This document shows positions 26,856 through 35,484 of a stretch of DNA of 64,000 bases, piece by piece. Every line of letters starts with the position of its first letter. Position 1 is the stretch's first letter. The translations under genes and the position numbers were made by a program. The DNA comes from Luteolibacter yonseiensis (GTDB lineage Bacteria > Verrucomicrobiota > Verrucomicrobiia > Verrucomicrobiales > Akkermansiaceae), in NCBI RefSeq assembly GCF_016595465.1, contig NZ_JAENIK010000013.1:542839-606838 (forward strand), written 5' to 3'. Under the pieces are notes generated by a model. The model was not told where the DNA came from, did no database searches, and worked only from the letters and a program-made list of their open reading frames with translations.

Positions 26856-27584
26856 TCAGCGGCTGATCACGTAGTAACTCCCTTGGCGGTGGTTCTGGAA
26901 AGCGAGGGCCGTCGGCGACCAGGTGATCCACTTCAAAACCGCCCGGTTCTTCATGACGATCACTCCATTGAGCACATCCGCCGCGCGGCCGGCCGGAGTC
27001 ATCCACTCCGCGGGAGTATAAATAATGCGGCCGGTATTCCCCATCTGTGACGAACTGGCTAGGTCGGGCACATCATTTTTTGTCAGCAGGCGGAACTTGG
27101 GAAGCGTCTGGACCAGGGTTTCCGGGCGGAACTGCTTGCCTTGATTCCACGGAAACAAGGCCACGCAGAAAATTTCATCCGGCTTGGGAAACTCCATGTC
27201 GGCAAGATTCTTCTCCGGCCGCGGGCACTCCAACTTCGCGCGGACCGGTTTCGCCAACCGATAATACGTCGACCGATTCGCGGAATCCACGACCAGCAGG
27301 TAATCCGGCGAACGGGTTTCGAAGAACAGCACCGACTTGTCCTTGAGCACGATCACCCCATGCTGGGTAGCGGCGGTTTTGTGGGATGGGTAATCTACCA
27401 TCGCGGCCCGGTCGATTTCCCGATAGTCGGGAAGGCCCGTAAAAATGAAATCACGCGAAACGAGGTTGTGCTCAGGAGGCGAGTAAATGCCAATGGAGAA
27501 GACATCCTCCCGCGCGGGCAGCGCGGCCCAAAGAGAAGAGGCGGCTTGGAAGGCGGCGGAAAGAAGGATGGCGGATTTTTTCAT
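26856..27584 (-). CDS. Secreted protein of unknown function with internal duplication
   Basis: The 242-aa product begins with a signal peptide (MKKSAILLSAAFQAASSLWA), which sets the start at 27584; the frame is open to 27770 but the extra part is not protein-like. The mature protein consists of two related halves of about 100 residues. GVIVLKDKSVLFFETRSPDY in the first corresponds to GVIVMKNRAVLKWITWSPTA in the second, each followed by a Tyr-Tyr pair. No family is recognised. The duplicated strand-rich unit suggests a pseudo-symmetric beta structure. Confidence 0.6.
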   Translation of the reverse strand: MKKSAILLSAAFQAASSLWAALPAREDVFSIGIYSPPEHNLVSRDFIFTGLPDYREIDRAAMVDYPSHKTAATQHGVIVLKDKSVLFFETRSPDYLLVVDSANRSTYYRLAKPVRAKLECPRPEKNLADMEFPKPDEIFCVALFPWNQGKQFRPETLVQTLPKFRLLTKNDVPDLASSSQMGNTGRIIYTPAEWMTPAGRAADVLNGVIVMKNRAVLKWITWSPTALAFQNHRQGSYYVISR

Positions 27585-27708
27585 GGAATTAACCATAGGG
27601 AACGAAGGAGTTTCCATCGGGTTATCAAGAGAAACTTTCAAATCGGATTCGCAGCGGTTTTTCTCATTTCCACGGCAACGCGGGACTGCTTGTCTCCTTG
27701 GCAGCAAC

Positions 27709-28485
27709 ATGTCCGACAAAAAAGCACCGCAAGAACATCCGCTCGCGAACATCCTGATCAACGTCGTCATCCCGGTGTTGGTTCTCAGCTACCTGAGCAA
27801 GGATCCCGCGCTGCAGGAGAAGCTCGGAAAGGTCGCGCGTCCGTGGCACATCGGGCCGGTCTATGCGATGGCCGTCGCGCTCGCGCTGCCGCTGGGATAC
27901 GGCATATGGGCATTCATCAAGACCAGGAAGTTCAACTTGTTCTCCGCTCTGGGCTTGATCTCGGTGCTTCTTTCCGGGGGCCTGACCATCTACCTCTGGA
28001 ACAAGGACGGAACGGTGAAGCCGAACGCCGGCCTGCTTTTCGGCATCAAGGAGGCGCTCATCCCGCTGGTGCTCGGCATCGCCATCCTCACCTCCCACCG
28101 CACCGCCTCACCGCTGATCCGGGTGTTTCTCTACAATGACACCATCTTCGACATCCCGAAGATTGAAAACCGCGTCGCGGAGATTTCCGCACAGCCGGCG
28201 TATGACCGGCTCCTGCTGGGTGCGACGAAACTCTTCGCCACCTCGTTTTTCCTCAGCTCCCTGATGAACCTCGGCCTCGCACAATGGTTTTTCCGGGGCT
28301 TCGATGCGAACGCGGTGGACGCCCTCGAAAAATACAACACCATCATGGGCAGCATCACAGGCTGGGGATTCGCCGTCATCGGCGTGCCCATCCTGATATT
28401 CCTCTTCTTCACCCTCCGCCGTCTCCTGAAAGGGCTGGAGAACCTGACGGGTCTCAAGGAAGACGAACTGATGCTTCCCAGATAA
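27709..28485 (+). CDS. VC0807-like integral membrane protein
   Basis: A 258-aa protein with about six transmembrane segments. The start NILINVVIPVLVLSYLSKDP, the segment AVALALPLGYGIWAFIKTRK and the later LLFGIKEALIPLVLGIAIL match, from memory, the VC0807 family, distantly related to intracellular septation protein A. The function of the family is not established. The ATG at 27709 begins a short polar leader before the first helix. It is convergent with the LOG-like gene (26-bp gap), and no terminator is obvious in that gap. Confidence 0.6.
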   Translation: MSDKKAPQEHPLANILINVVIPVLVLSYLSKDPALQEKLGKVARPWHIGPVYAMAVALALPLGYGIWAFIKTRKFNLFSALGLISVLLSGGLTIYLWNKDGTVKPNAGLLFGIKEALIPLVLGIAILTSHRTASPLIRVFLYNDTIFDIPKIENRVAEISAQPAYDRLLLGATKLFATSFFLSSLMNLGLAQWFFRGFDANAVDALEKYNTIMGSITGWGFAVIGVPILIFLFFTLRRLLKGLENLTGLKEDELMLPR

Positions 28486-28511
28486 GGACCGGTGGATCAC
28501 AGATCCCGTCC

Positions 28512-29045
28512 TCAGACTTCCACAAAGCCCAGTTCGAGCAACCGTGTCCGCAGTTCCTCCACCGATCCCCAAGGAAGGATCGGCGAATTCCCTCGTTCGT
28601 CGGGAGGATTCCTCTCAAGTTGGTCCGACCATCCGCCGCAACCCGTGAGTGGCAGCAGCGGGCGATGATGGAGCCACGCAAGGCAGACCTCCGAGATCGT
28701 CCCCGCGCGACCGCCGATCACCAGGCAGGCGTCGCCCGCCAGCGCCATCAGAAGATTTCTCGCATCTCCCATGCCGCAGGGAATCAGCACGCTGCACGGC
28801 CAGTCTTCCAAACCGATGTCATCCGAAGGAACGATGCTGACCACCGTCCCCCCTGCCCCGAGCGCACGCTCCGCGGCCACCCGTGTGGCCGGACTGCCGC
28901 AACCGCTGACCACCGTGATACCGAGCGTTGCGAGAAGCTCTCCTGCGGCGGCGGCCAGTTCATAAGCCTGGGAACCCGGTTCCGCGCTTCCCAGAACGCA
29001 TACCTGACGGGGACGTGATCGAATGGCGGCGGCGGTGTCGGACAT
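28512..29045 (-). CDS. LOG/TIGR00725-like Rossmann-fold protein
   Basis: The 177-aa sequence has the nucleotide-binding pattern of the SLOG superfamily: VCVLGSAEPGSQAYELAAAA, VVSGCGSPATRVAAERALGA, DDIGLEDWPC and DACLVIGGRAGTISEVCLAW, corresponding to the PGGxGTxxE motif of lysine-decarboxylase-like LOG proteins. Here the motif reads GGRAGTISE. Members of this short form are often annotated TIGR00725 and have no firm function. The start at 29045 places the first strand close to the N-terminus; a GTG/ATG start further up lacks homology. A larger LOG protein is encoded at 33837-34661. Confidence 0.6.
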   Translation of the reverse strand: MSDTAAAIRSRPRQVCVLGSAEPGSQAYELAAAAGELLATLGITVVSGCGSPATRVAAERALGAGGTVVSIVPSDDIGLEDWPCSVLIPCGMGDARNLLMALAGDACLVIGGRAGTISEVCLAWLHHRPLLPLTGCGGWSDQLERNPPDERGNSPILPWGSVEELRTRLLELGFVEV

Positions 29046-29157
29046 GCCTCCAACAAAACCGGCGATCCCGCCCCCGGGCAAGGACATAGGGACCAAGCCA
29101 CAAAAAAGCAGCGCGGTCGCGGAGACCGTGCTGCGTGGAAATGGATTCCCTGTCGGA

Positions 29158-29442
29158 TCAGTCCACCAGATTGTCCACCCGCTGGGCGAGTTCGACATCC
29201 AGATCCGTCACTCCGCCCGCGTCGTGTGTGGTGAGCTTGAGCGTCACCTTCGTGTGCTTGATGGTGATGTCCGGATGATGCTGGGCTTCCTCGGCGATCT
29301 CGGCGAGGTCGTTGACAAAATCAATCGCATCCATGAATTCCTCGAACTCAACAGTGCGGGTGATGGATTTTTTTTCGTAGTCCCACTCTGGGCATTTTCT
29401 CAATGCTGCGGTGAGATCATCATCTTCAAGAAGTTCTGACAT
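29158..29442 (-). CDS. 4a-hydroxytetrahydrobiopterin dehydratase (pterin-4a-carbinolamine dehydratase)
   Basis: The 94-aa protein matches PCD/DCoH: VEFEEFMDAIDFVNDLAEIA followed by the active-site AQHHPDITI and the family-specific LTTHDAGGVTDLDVELA. It dehydrates the 4a-carbinolamine formed by pterin-dependent hydroxylases and is also found in bacteria lacking phenylalanine hydroxylase. No such hydroxylase is in the window. The start at 29442 was chosen over an in-frame start at 29460, because it begins the conserved region and the upstream residues are not typical. Confidence 0.88.
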   Translation of the reverse strand: MSELLEDDDLTAALRKCPEWDYEKKSITRTVEFEEFMDAIDFVNDLAEIAEEAQHHPDITIKHTKVTLKLTTHDAGGVTDLDVELAQRVDNLVD

Positions 29443-29575
29443 GGGATTAAATCGGGGCAACGTTCGGGGGAAGATTGCTGCGTCGGATTCACAGTTGGCA
29501 AGCTCGTTTCCGCGGAGAATGAAAATGATGTTTCAGAACATTGCATCCTGGCATGGCTGCGGGTAGCTTGGTCCC

Positions 29576-30019
29576 ATGAAACCGATCTTCATCGCGTTGT
29601 TCGCGGGCTGGGCGTTCACCTCCTGCGCGCCGTCCACTCCACAGACCCGCATTGAAAAAAATCCCCAGGCGTTCGCCAGGCTGAGCCCGAAGCAGCAGGA
29701 TCTGGTAAGGCAGGGACAACTCGCACCCGGCATGTCCCCGGAAGCCGTCGTGCTCGCATGGGGAAATGCGGAGCAGCGCTATGAAGGATCGCGGAACGGC
29801 AGGCCCGCCGAACGGTGGGACTACGTCGGCTCGCGCCCCGTTTACTCCGCCGACCTTTTCACAGGCTACGGCCCCTACGGTTACGGTCCGTATGGCTACG
29901 GCCCTTATTCGCATTACGGCTACGGCATCGGCCCGGACGTCGCCTTCGTCCCATACCGCATCGGCTCGGTCTGGTTCACAGGCGGCAAGGTGGAGTCGTG
30001 GGAACGGGTGCGGCAGTAG
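29576..30019 (+). CDS. Small lipoprotein with Gly-Tyr-Pro repeats
   Basis: A 147-aa protein starting MKPIFIALFAGWAFTSCAPS, a lipoprotein signal with Cys at 17. The mature part begins with SPKQQDLVRQGQLAPGMSPE AVVLAWG, reminiscent of the BamE/SmpA-type fold (a short helix pair before a strand). It continues into a low-complexity stretch of GYGPY units (about 98-112) and a final strand pair. The likely location is the outer membrane, periplasmic face. Specific function unknown. It is 103 bp upstream of the L,D-transpeptidase gene in the same direction. Confidence 0.65.
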   Translation: MKPIFIALFAGWAFTSCAPSTPQTRIEKNPQAFARLSPKQQDLVRQGQLAPGMSPEAVVLAWGNAEQRYEGSRNGRPAERWDYVGSRPVYSADLFTGYGPYGYGPYGYGPYSHYGYGIGPDVAFVPYRIGSVWFTGGKVESWERVRQ

Positions 30020-30122
30020 TGGGGGCGGATGCCCGCCGGTCATGGACCACCGGACACATCCTCATCCATCCGGCTTGCAATCTCTCCCGCATTCGTGATT
30101 CTTCATGGCAATTCAAAACACC

Positions 30123-30803
30123 ATGAATCTCAAACTATCCCTCATCCTCGCGGCCGCCGCCGTGTCGGCCATGTTCTCCACTTCCTGTACCAGGATTCCA
30201 AACGGAGGCATCGGACTGGCGGCTTACCACCAATATGACCTCCCAACCAAACTGCCCGCCAACCCCTCCGCCGTGCGGGTGAAGGTGTCGCTCAGCAAGC
30301 AGCGCACCTATGTCATGGAAGGTTCGCAAATCCTGCTCGCCATGCCGGTGTCGATCGGCACACCGAGCACCCCCACGCCAAAGGGCAACTTCACCATCTT
30401 CAACAAGGAGCACAAGCATCGCGCGAACACCCACGGCTACGCCTACAAGGGCGATACCACCGTGCAGACCATGCTCAGCAAAAAGCCGGCCGGCTACTCA
30501 TTCAAGGGCACTCCGATGCCCTACTGGTGCGAATTCAAGCCAAACTACGGCTTCCACACCGGTTGGGTGAAGCACCAGCCCTGCACCCACGGCTGCATCC
30601 GCATGCACGAGAATCTCGCCCCGAAATTTTTCCGCCTCGTCAAGGTGGGCACTCCGGTGAACATCGCCTATTCCCAGCCTGAAGATTCCGTCGTCGGCAA
30701 TATCCCGCTGCCTCCCGATGCCGGCCCGCTGCCTGATTATGGCGGCAAGATGTATACCGGTGATGGCTACTTCCACCAGCACTCGACGCCGAAATACGAT
30801 TGA
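30123..30803 (+). CDS. L,D-transpeptidase (YkuD family) lipoprotein
   Basis: The 226-aa product carries a signal peptide ending in a cysteine-containing FSTSC, so it is probably an envelope lipoprotein. The YkuD catalytic domain spans about residues 55-180. The active site is HGCIRMHENL with the nucleophile Cys158, preceded by the supporting TPTPKGNFTI and FHTGWVKHQPCT segments. Such enzymes form 3-3 peptidoglycan cross-links or attach lipoproteins to peptidoglycan. The ATG at 30123 was chosen because it starts the signal peptide. A second protein with the same fold but no nucleophile is encoded at 22933-23817. A terminator follows. Confidence 0.87.
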   Translation: MNLKLSLILAAAAVSAMFSTSCTRIPNGGIGLAAYHQYDLPTKLPANPSAVRVKVSLSKQRTYVMEGSQILLAMPVSIGTPSTPTPKGNFTIFNKEHKHRANTHGYAYKGDTTVQTMLSKKPAGYSFKGTPMPYWCEFKPNYGFHTGWVKHQPCTHGCIRMHENLAPKFFRLVKVGTPVNIAYSQPEDSVVGNIPLPPDAGPLPDYGGKMYTGDGYFHQHSTPKYD

Positions 30804-30830
30804 TCGTCTGACACGGACCGCGCTTTTCAA

Positions 30831-30863
30831 AGACCCTGCCAAGACCGGCGGGGTCTTTTTTTT
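30831..30863 (+). terminator. Rho-independent terminator of the L,D-transpeptidase gene
   Basis: A 10-bp stem AGACCCTGCC...GGCGGGGTCT (one G-T pair) with a 6-base loop is followed by a run of seven further T (30857-30863). It begins 27 bp after the stop codon. Confidence 0.85.
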
Positions 30864-30907
30864 GCCCATGAGCGGCGGCATGCCTGATCCGGAGTTCCCC
30901 AGGTCGC

Positions 30908-31246
30908 CTAGTCGCGGCGGAATTTCAGGACGCGTTCGCCGGGGCGGTAATAGTCGAGGCGGTCGCGGGCGTGGATTTCCAAAAATTCGGGATCCTCCCG
31001 CAAGGCGCGATATTCGATCTGGTGATACTCGCGCTCGGCAATCGCGGCCCGTTCACGTTGCTGGGTCTCCTTGAGTTTTTCCTCAAGCTTTACCAGATCC
31101 CGGCGTTGGGGAAACGCCGTGGCGACAACGACGAAGCCGATCGACACACAGAAGGCCACGAACGAGAGCCGGAAGGCCCCCTGGATGGCCCGTGTGCGGG
31201 CCTCCAGACGCTTGAGCTTCACTCCTGTGACAGATCGTTTTGCCAT
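30908..31246 (-). CDS. FtsB/DivIC-family septum formation initiator
   Basis: A 112-aa bitopic protein: basic N-terminus, one transmembrane helix (about 25-45) and a periplasmic coiled coil (about 50-85: DLVKLEEKLKETQQRERAAI), ending in LREDPEFLEIHARDRLDYYR PGE, the typical end of FtsB/DivIC proteins. These form a complex with FtsL and FtsQ that activates septal peptidoglycan synthesis. In other bacteria the gene often follows eno; here msrA lies upstream after a 108-bp gap. It converges on the L,D-transpeptidase terminator. Confidence 0.8.
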   Translation of the reverse strand: MAKRSVTGVKLKRLEARTRAIQGAFRLSFVAFCVSIGFVVVATAFPQRRDLVKLEEKLKETQQRERAAIAEREYHQIEYRALREDPEFLEIHARDRLDYYRPGERVLKFRRD

Positions 31247-31354
31247 TACCGGCCCAAGGAGTTCCCGAAAAAAGTCAAAAAGTCAAGAAAGCTGAAACAA
31301 TCCCACGAAATTCCCAGGGAACGATCCGCTTCATTCCACCGCCGCAAATACCGC

Positions 31355-31987
31355 TCAGTGGTCGAGCTTCAGTTTCTTCAACTTGGGCTCGATGACGAAA
31401 CGGCAGTAGGGATTTTTCGACTTGTTCTGGTTGTAATAGTTCTGGTGGTAGTTCTCCGCCGGATAGAACTCGCCGGCCTTGGTGATCTCCGTGACGATGG
31501 GATCCTTGAAATTCGCCTGTGCGGCGGTTTTCGAGGCCTCGGCGGTCTTCTTCTGCGCGGCGGAGTAATAGTAGATCGCCGAACGATACTGCGTTCCAAC
31601 GTCATTCCCCTGGCGGTTGAGCGTGGTGGGATCGTGAAGATCCCAGAACCAGGCAAGGACCTTTTCGTAGCTGATCTTCTTCGGATCGAACACGACGTGA
31701 ACCACCTCGGCATGCCCCGAGTCGCCGGTGCAGATTTCCTCATAGGTGGGATTTTTCGTTTTGCCGCCCATGTAGCCGGAGGTGGAGGAAATGACGCCGT
31801 CGAGCTGGCGATAGGCTGTCTCGATACACCAGAAGCACCCCGCTCCGAGTGTGGCGACTTCCGCACCCTCGGGGACTGCGGGCATTTTGGCTGGTTGTTT
31901 GTCGGTTTCGGACATGACTTTTTCGGGTTCGCAGGAAGCTAACGAGGGAATGAGAAACAGCAATGCGAGGGCGAGGCGGCGGTTCAT
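31355..31987 (-). CDS. msrA: Peptide-methionine (S)-S-oxide reductase, exported
   Basis: MsrA reduces methionine-S-sulfoxide in proteins, using the active-site Cys of GCFWCIETAYRQLDGV. Further MsrA landmarks are SGYMGGKTKNPTYEEICTGD, HAEVVHVVFDP and FWDLHDPTTLNRQGND VGTQYRSAIYY. The protein has an N-terminal lipoprotein-like signal (MNRRLALALLFLIPSLASC), so this copy probably repairs envelope proteins. Length is 210 aa. An MBL-fold hydrolase gene lies 43 bp upstream, same strand. Confidence 0.93.
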   Translation of the reverse strand: MNRRLALALLFLIPSLASCEPEKVMSETDKQPAKMPAVPEGAEVATLGAGCFWCIETAYRQLDGVISSTSGYMGGKTKNPTYEEICTGDSGHAEVVHVVFDPKKISYEKVLAWFWDLHDPTTLNRQGNDVGTQYRSAIYYYSAAQKKTAEASKTAAQANFKDPIVTEITKAGEFYPAENYHQNYYNQNKSKNPYCRFVIEPKLKKLKLDH

Positions 31988-32030
31988 GATGATAGGATAC
32001 GCGTTTCCCGGATTTGTTCCTCAATTTTCT

Positions 32031-32930
32031 TCACCACTCGATGCCAACACCTTCTTCGGGAATGATGATCTTGTCGCTGATGCCGAGCCGGTCCGCTTCC
32101 ATGAGCAGGCGCTCGACGGGTTCGTTAAGCGGCTCGTTACCCAGCGGAAAGGTGCCATAGTGCATGGGAATCATCGCCTTGGCCCCGAGATCAGCGAAGG
32201 CGCGGACCGCTTCCTCGGGATTCATGTGGACGTCTCGGCCGCTGGGGGATCCGTAGGCGCCGATGGGCATGAGCGCGATATCGATGTCGCACCGTCTGCC
32301 GATTTCCGTGAAGCCGTCGAAATACGCGCTGTCTCCACAATGGAAGACGCTCTTCCCGCCCGCACGGACGATGTAGCCGCCGTAGTCCCGATGGGTGTCA
32401 TGGATGAAGCGTGCGCCCCAATGATGCGACGGCGTGTGGATGACTTCCATCTCCGTGAAATTCAGCGCGTCCCAGATCTTCATCTCGTGGGTCGCGGGAA
32501 ATCCGAGCCGTCTGACGAGCGTGGCGCTGCCGCGTGGCACGACGATCCCTTCGCGGGCCTTGAGGATTTTTAGACTCGGCTTGTGCAGGTGGTCGAAGTG
32601 GGCGTGGGTGACCAGCACCAGGTCCACCTCCGGCACCCCGTGGAGGTCCAGTCCCGGATGGCGCTGGCGTTTCACCGGGCCATGCCATTTCGCCCAGTTC
32701 GGATCCACGATCACCGAGTGTCCGGCGAACTGGAGGAAGAATGACGCGTGTCCGATCCACGTGACCCTCACCTTCCCTGAATCCGGTGGGGAAAGCACCG
32801 GTTCCAGGACGTTTCCATCCCGCCGCCGGAACATGCCCGGAACGATGCGGTGGCGGAGAAAGCTGAGATTCCGGCCGGGCCAGCCCTTCTGGGGAAGCAG
32901 ACCTGAATACCGGGCGGGCATCGGCTTCAT
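32031..32930 (-). CDS. MBL-fold metal-dependent hydrolase, NAPE-PLD-like
   Basis: This 299-aa metallo-beta-lactamase-fold protein has the family metal-binding motif THAHFDHLHKPS plus VTWIGHASFFLQFAGHSVIV DP near the start, SHHWGAR and HCGDSAYFDGF, and a C-terminal IPMHYGTF. This arrangement is closest to the NAPE-PLD/UlaG-like group. Substrate unknown. I chose the ATG at 32930; an in-frame GTG at 32954 would add eight residues. There is no signal peptide. Same-strand neighbours on both sides (msrA, pyrF) have short gaps, so they may be read together. Confidence 0.8.
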   Translation of the reverse strand: MKPMPARYSGLLPQKGWPGRNLSFLRHRIVPGMFRRRDGNVLEPVLSPPDSGKVRVTWIGHASFFLQFAGHSVIVDPNWAKWHGPVKRQRHPGLDLHGVPEVDLVLVTHAHFDHLHKPSLKILKAREGIVVPRGSATLVRRLGFPATHEMKIWDALNFTEMEVIHTPSHHWGARFIHDTHRDYGGYIVRAGGKSVFHCGDSAYFDGFTEIGRRCDIDIALMPIGAYGSPSGRDVHMNPEEAVRAFADLGAKAMIPMHYGTFPLGNEPLNEPVERLLMEADRLGISDKIIIPEEGVGIEW

Positions 32931-33006
32931 GGAGTACGGTTCTTCGCTGTGCACTGTCCCCTGATACTACCCCACATGACGCCGGGTTGCATCGAAAACC
33001 TCGTGT

Positions 33007-33783
33007 TTATTTTCCGTAGGCCGCGGAGATCTTTTCCGCCCAATCGCGCGCGCGCTTGCCGAAACCACGCTCGTCGGCGGCATAGAGGATGCCCCGTGAG
33101 ACGTTGATGACATCCGGTGCGGAGCGCCCTGCTGCGGCGAGCGAAGCGAGATCCCCGCCCTGCGCGCCAAGACCGGGGACGAGAAGCGGTGCGTCCGGAA
33201 TCTTTTCCAAAACATCCGCCGCATTCGTCAGGCCGACGACATAGCCGACATCCGTGGCACGGCCTTCCGCCTTCGCACGATCGCCAAGCGCGGTGACGAG
33301 CTCGAAAACCGAACGACCGTCCGCGAGCTTCTGCCGCTGGAAATCGGCGGAACCGGGATTCGAAGTGACGGCGAGCAGGTAGATCCCCTTCCCTTCCCAA
33401 TCGAGGAACGGCTCGATGGAGTCATAGCCCAGGAACGGGTTCAGGGTCACCGCATCCACGTTCCAACCGGCGAAATAGCCTTGGGCGTAGTATTTCTGCG
33501 TTTCGCCGATGTCGCTGCGCTTCGCGTCCAGAATGACCGGGACATCCGACGGCATGGCGGCGAGCAGATCCTCGAGCAGCTTGATCCCCTCGATGCCCAT
33601 CGCCTCGAAGTAGGCCATGTTCGGCTTGTAGGCGGCCGCCCAGATCGCGGTCTCCTCGATGACCTGCGTGAGGAAATTTTTCGCGAATGCCGCCCCCCCG
33701 TCGCCCGGCCTCGGGTCAAGCCCGACACAAAGGCGGGAACCGGTTTTCTCAATCCGCTTCTGGAGACGTTCTGCGTAGCTCAT
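33007..33783 (-). CDS. pyrF: Orotidine 5'-phosphate decarboxylase
   Basis: PyrF converts OMP to UMP, the last step of de novo pyrimidine synthesis. The 258-aa protein has the catalytic DAKRSDIGETQKYYAQGYF of the type 2 subfamily, with SRLCVGLDPRPGD at the N-terminus and VVGLTNAADVLEKIPD, LLVPGLGAQGGDL and INVSRGILYA further on. The start at 33783 gives a normal length; a frame open to 33819 adds residues without support. A LOG-family gene lies 53 bp upstream. Confidence 0.93.
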   Translation of the reverse strand: MSYAERLQKRIEKTGSRLCVGLDPRPGDGGAAFAKNFLTQVIEETAIWAAAYKPNMAYFEAMGIEGIKLLEDLLAAMPSDVPVILDAKRSDIGETQKYYAQGYFAGWNVDAVTLNPFLGYDSIEPFLDWEGKGIYLLAVTSNPGSADFQRQKLADGRSVFELVTALGDRAKAEGRATDVGYVVGLTNAADVLEKIPDAPLLVPGLGAQGGDLASLAAAGRSAPDVINVSRGILYAADERGFGKRARDWAEKISAAYGK

Positions 33784-33836
33784 GCGGCGGAGGATGGAGA
33801 GGTGAGGCGCGGAGGGCAACCTCTTCGTAAGGCGTC

Positions 33837-34661
33837 TTACGTTTCGCCGAGTTTTTTCTCACCCAGAAGCTTGATGGGTTCCTGTTGTTTTTTCCTGCGC
33901 AGGCCGAACTGGCGGACGGCATGGCGCTGGAGGTGGGCGGTGGCGTCCTCGATGTCGTCGGTGAAGAAGATGAGATCGGGATCATCCGGGCTGATGGTCC
34001 CCTCCTCCGCCATCCGATAGACGAAGTCCATGAGCGGCTGCCAGTAATCCTTGCCCATGAGGACGATGGGGAAAACCTTCAGTTTCCCGGTCTGGATGAG
34101 CGTCATCGTCTCGAACATCTCATCAAGCGTGCCCGCCCCGCCGGGGAGCACGATGAAGGCGTAGGAGTATTTGATGAGCACCACCTTCCGGGTGAAGAAG
34201 TAGCGCATGGTGACGGAACCTTGCACGTAGGGATTCAACGACTGCTCGAAGGGCAGCTCGATGTTCACGCCGATGGACCGCCCGCCGGCCTCGAACGCCC
34301 CTTGGTTCGCCGCCTGCATGATGCCGGGGCCGCCGCCGCTGATCACGGTGAAGCCGAGGCGGGCGCAGGCCTCGCCCATTTTCCGCGCCATTTCGTAATA
34401 ACGGCTGCCGGGTTTCGTCCGCGCGGAACCGAAGATCGTGACGCACGGTCCGGAGAAATGCAGCGCGCGGAAGCCACGGATGAGATCAAGTCCGACGCGG
34501 AAAATCGTCGCAAGATCGCGGATGCGGGAATCCGGGCCGGAAAGCAGGGAATGGTCGGGGCTTTCCAGTTCGAAGATTTCCTGTTCGCGCACCTCCTTGT
34601 CAGAAATCTCCTCATGGGCGACTTGCGGCTCTTTTGGACATTGGGGCGAACTCACGGACAA
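33837..34661 (-). CDS. LOG-family protein (TIGR00730 type)
   Basis: This 274-aa protein has the LOG signatures GGGPGIMQAANQGAFEAGG and VLPGGAGTLDEMFE, with FGSARTKPGSRYYEMARKMG upstream. LOG enzymes release cytokinin bases and ribose-5-phosphate from nucleoside monophosphates; many bacterial members act more generally on nucleotides. The N-terminal 65-residue extension and the tail put it in the long form. The start is uncertain: no ATG lies before the conserved core, and TTG at 34661 and GTG at 34655 are the candidates. It follows the sod terminator on the same strand. Confidence 0.82.
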   Translation of the reverse strand: MSVSSPQCPKEPQVAHEEISDKEVREQEIFELESPDHSLLSGPDSRIRDLATIFRVGLDLIRGFRALHFSGPCVTIFGSARTKPGSRYYEMARKMGEACARLGFTVISGGGPGIMQAANQGAFEAGGRSIGVNIELPFEQSLNPYVQGSVTMRYFFTRKVVLIKYSYAFIVLPGGAGTLDEMFETMTLIQTGKLKVFPIVLMGKDYWQPLMDFVYRMAEEGTISPDDPDLIFFTDDIEDATAHLQRHAVRQFGLRRKKQQEPIKLLGEKKLGET

Positions 34662-34688
34662 GGGTTAGCACCGATTTCCTTGAATGGG

Positions 34689-34727
34689 AAAAACGAAAAC
34701 GCGCCCGCCCCGGATAAGGCGGACGCG
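34689..34727 (-). terminator. Terminator of the superoxide dismutase gene
   Basis: CGCGCCCGCC (34700-34709) pairs with GGCGGACGCG (34718-34727) with one G-T pair and an 8-base loop. The minus strand then reads TTTTCGTTTTT. It starts 22 bp after the sod stop. Confidence 0.75.
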
Positions 34728-34748
34728 CTTCGGGAAATGCCAGGAAAA

Positions 34749-35372
<624 letters not shown>

Positions 35373-35484
35373 GATGATTAGAGGAGTTTGATTTGCGTAT
35401 CGCCGGACCATCCGATAGCACGAATGAAATCGGCGACGCCTCTACGAAACCGAGCCAGCCGCGCCCCGCAAGGACAAAACCACA

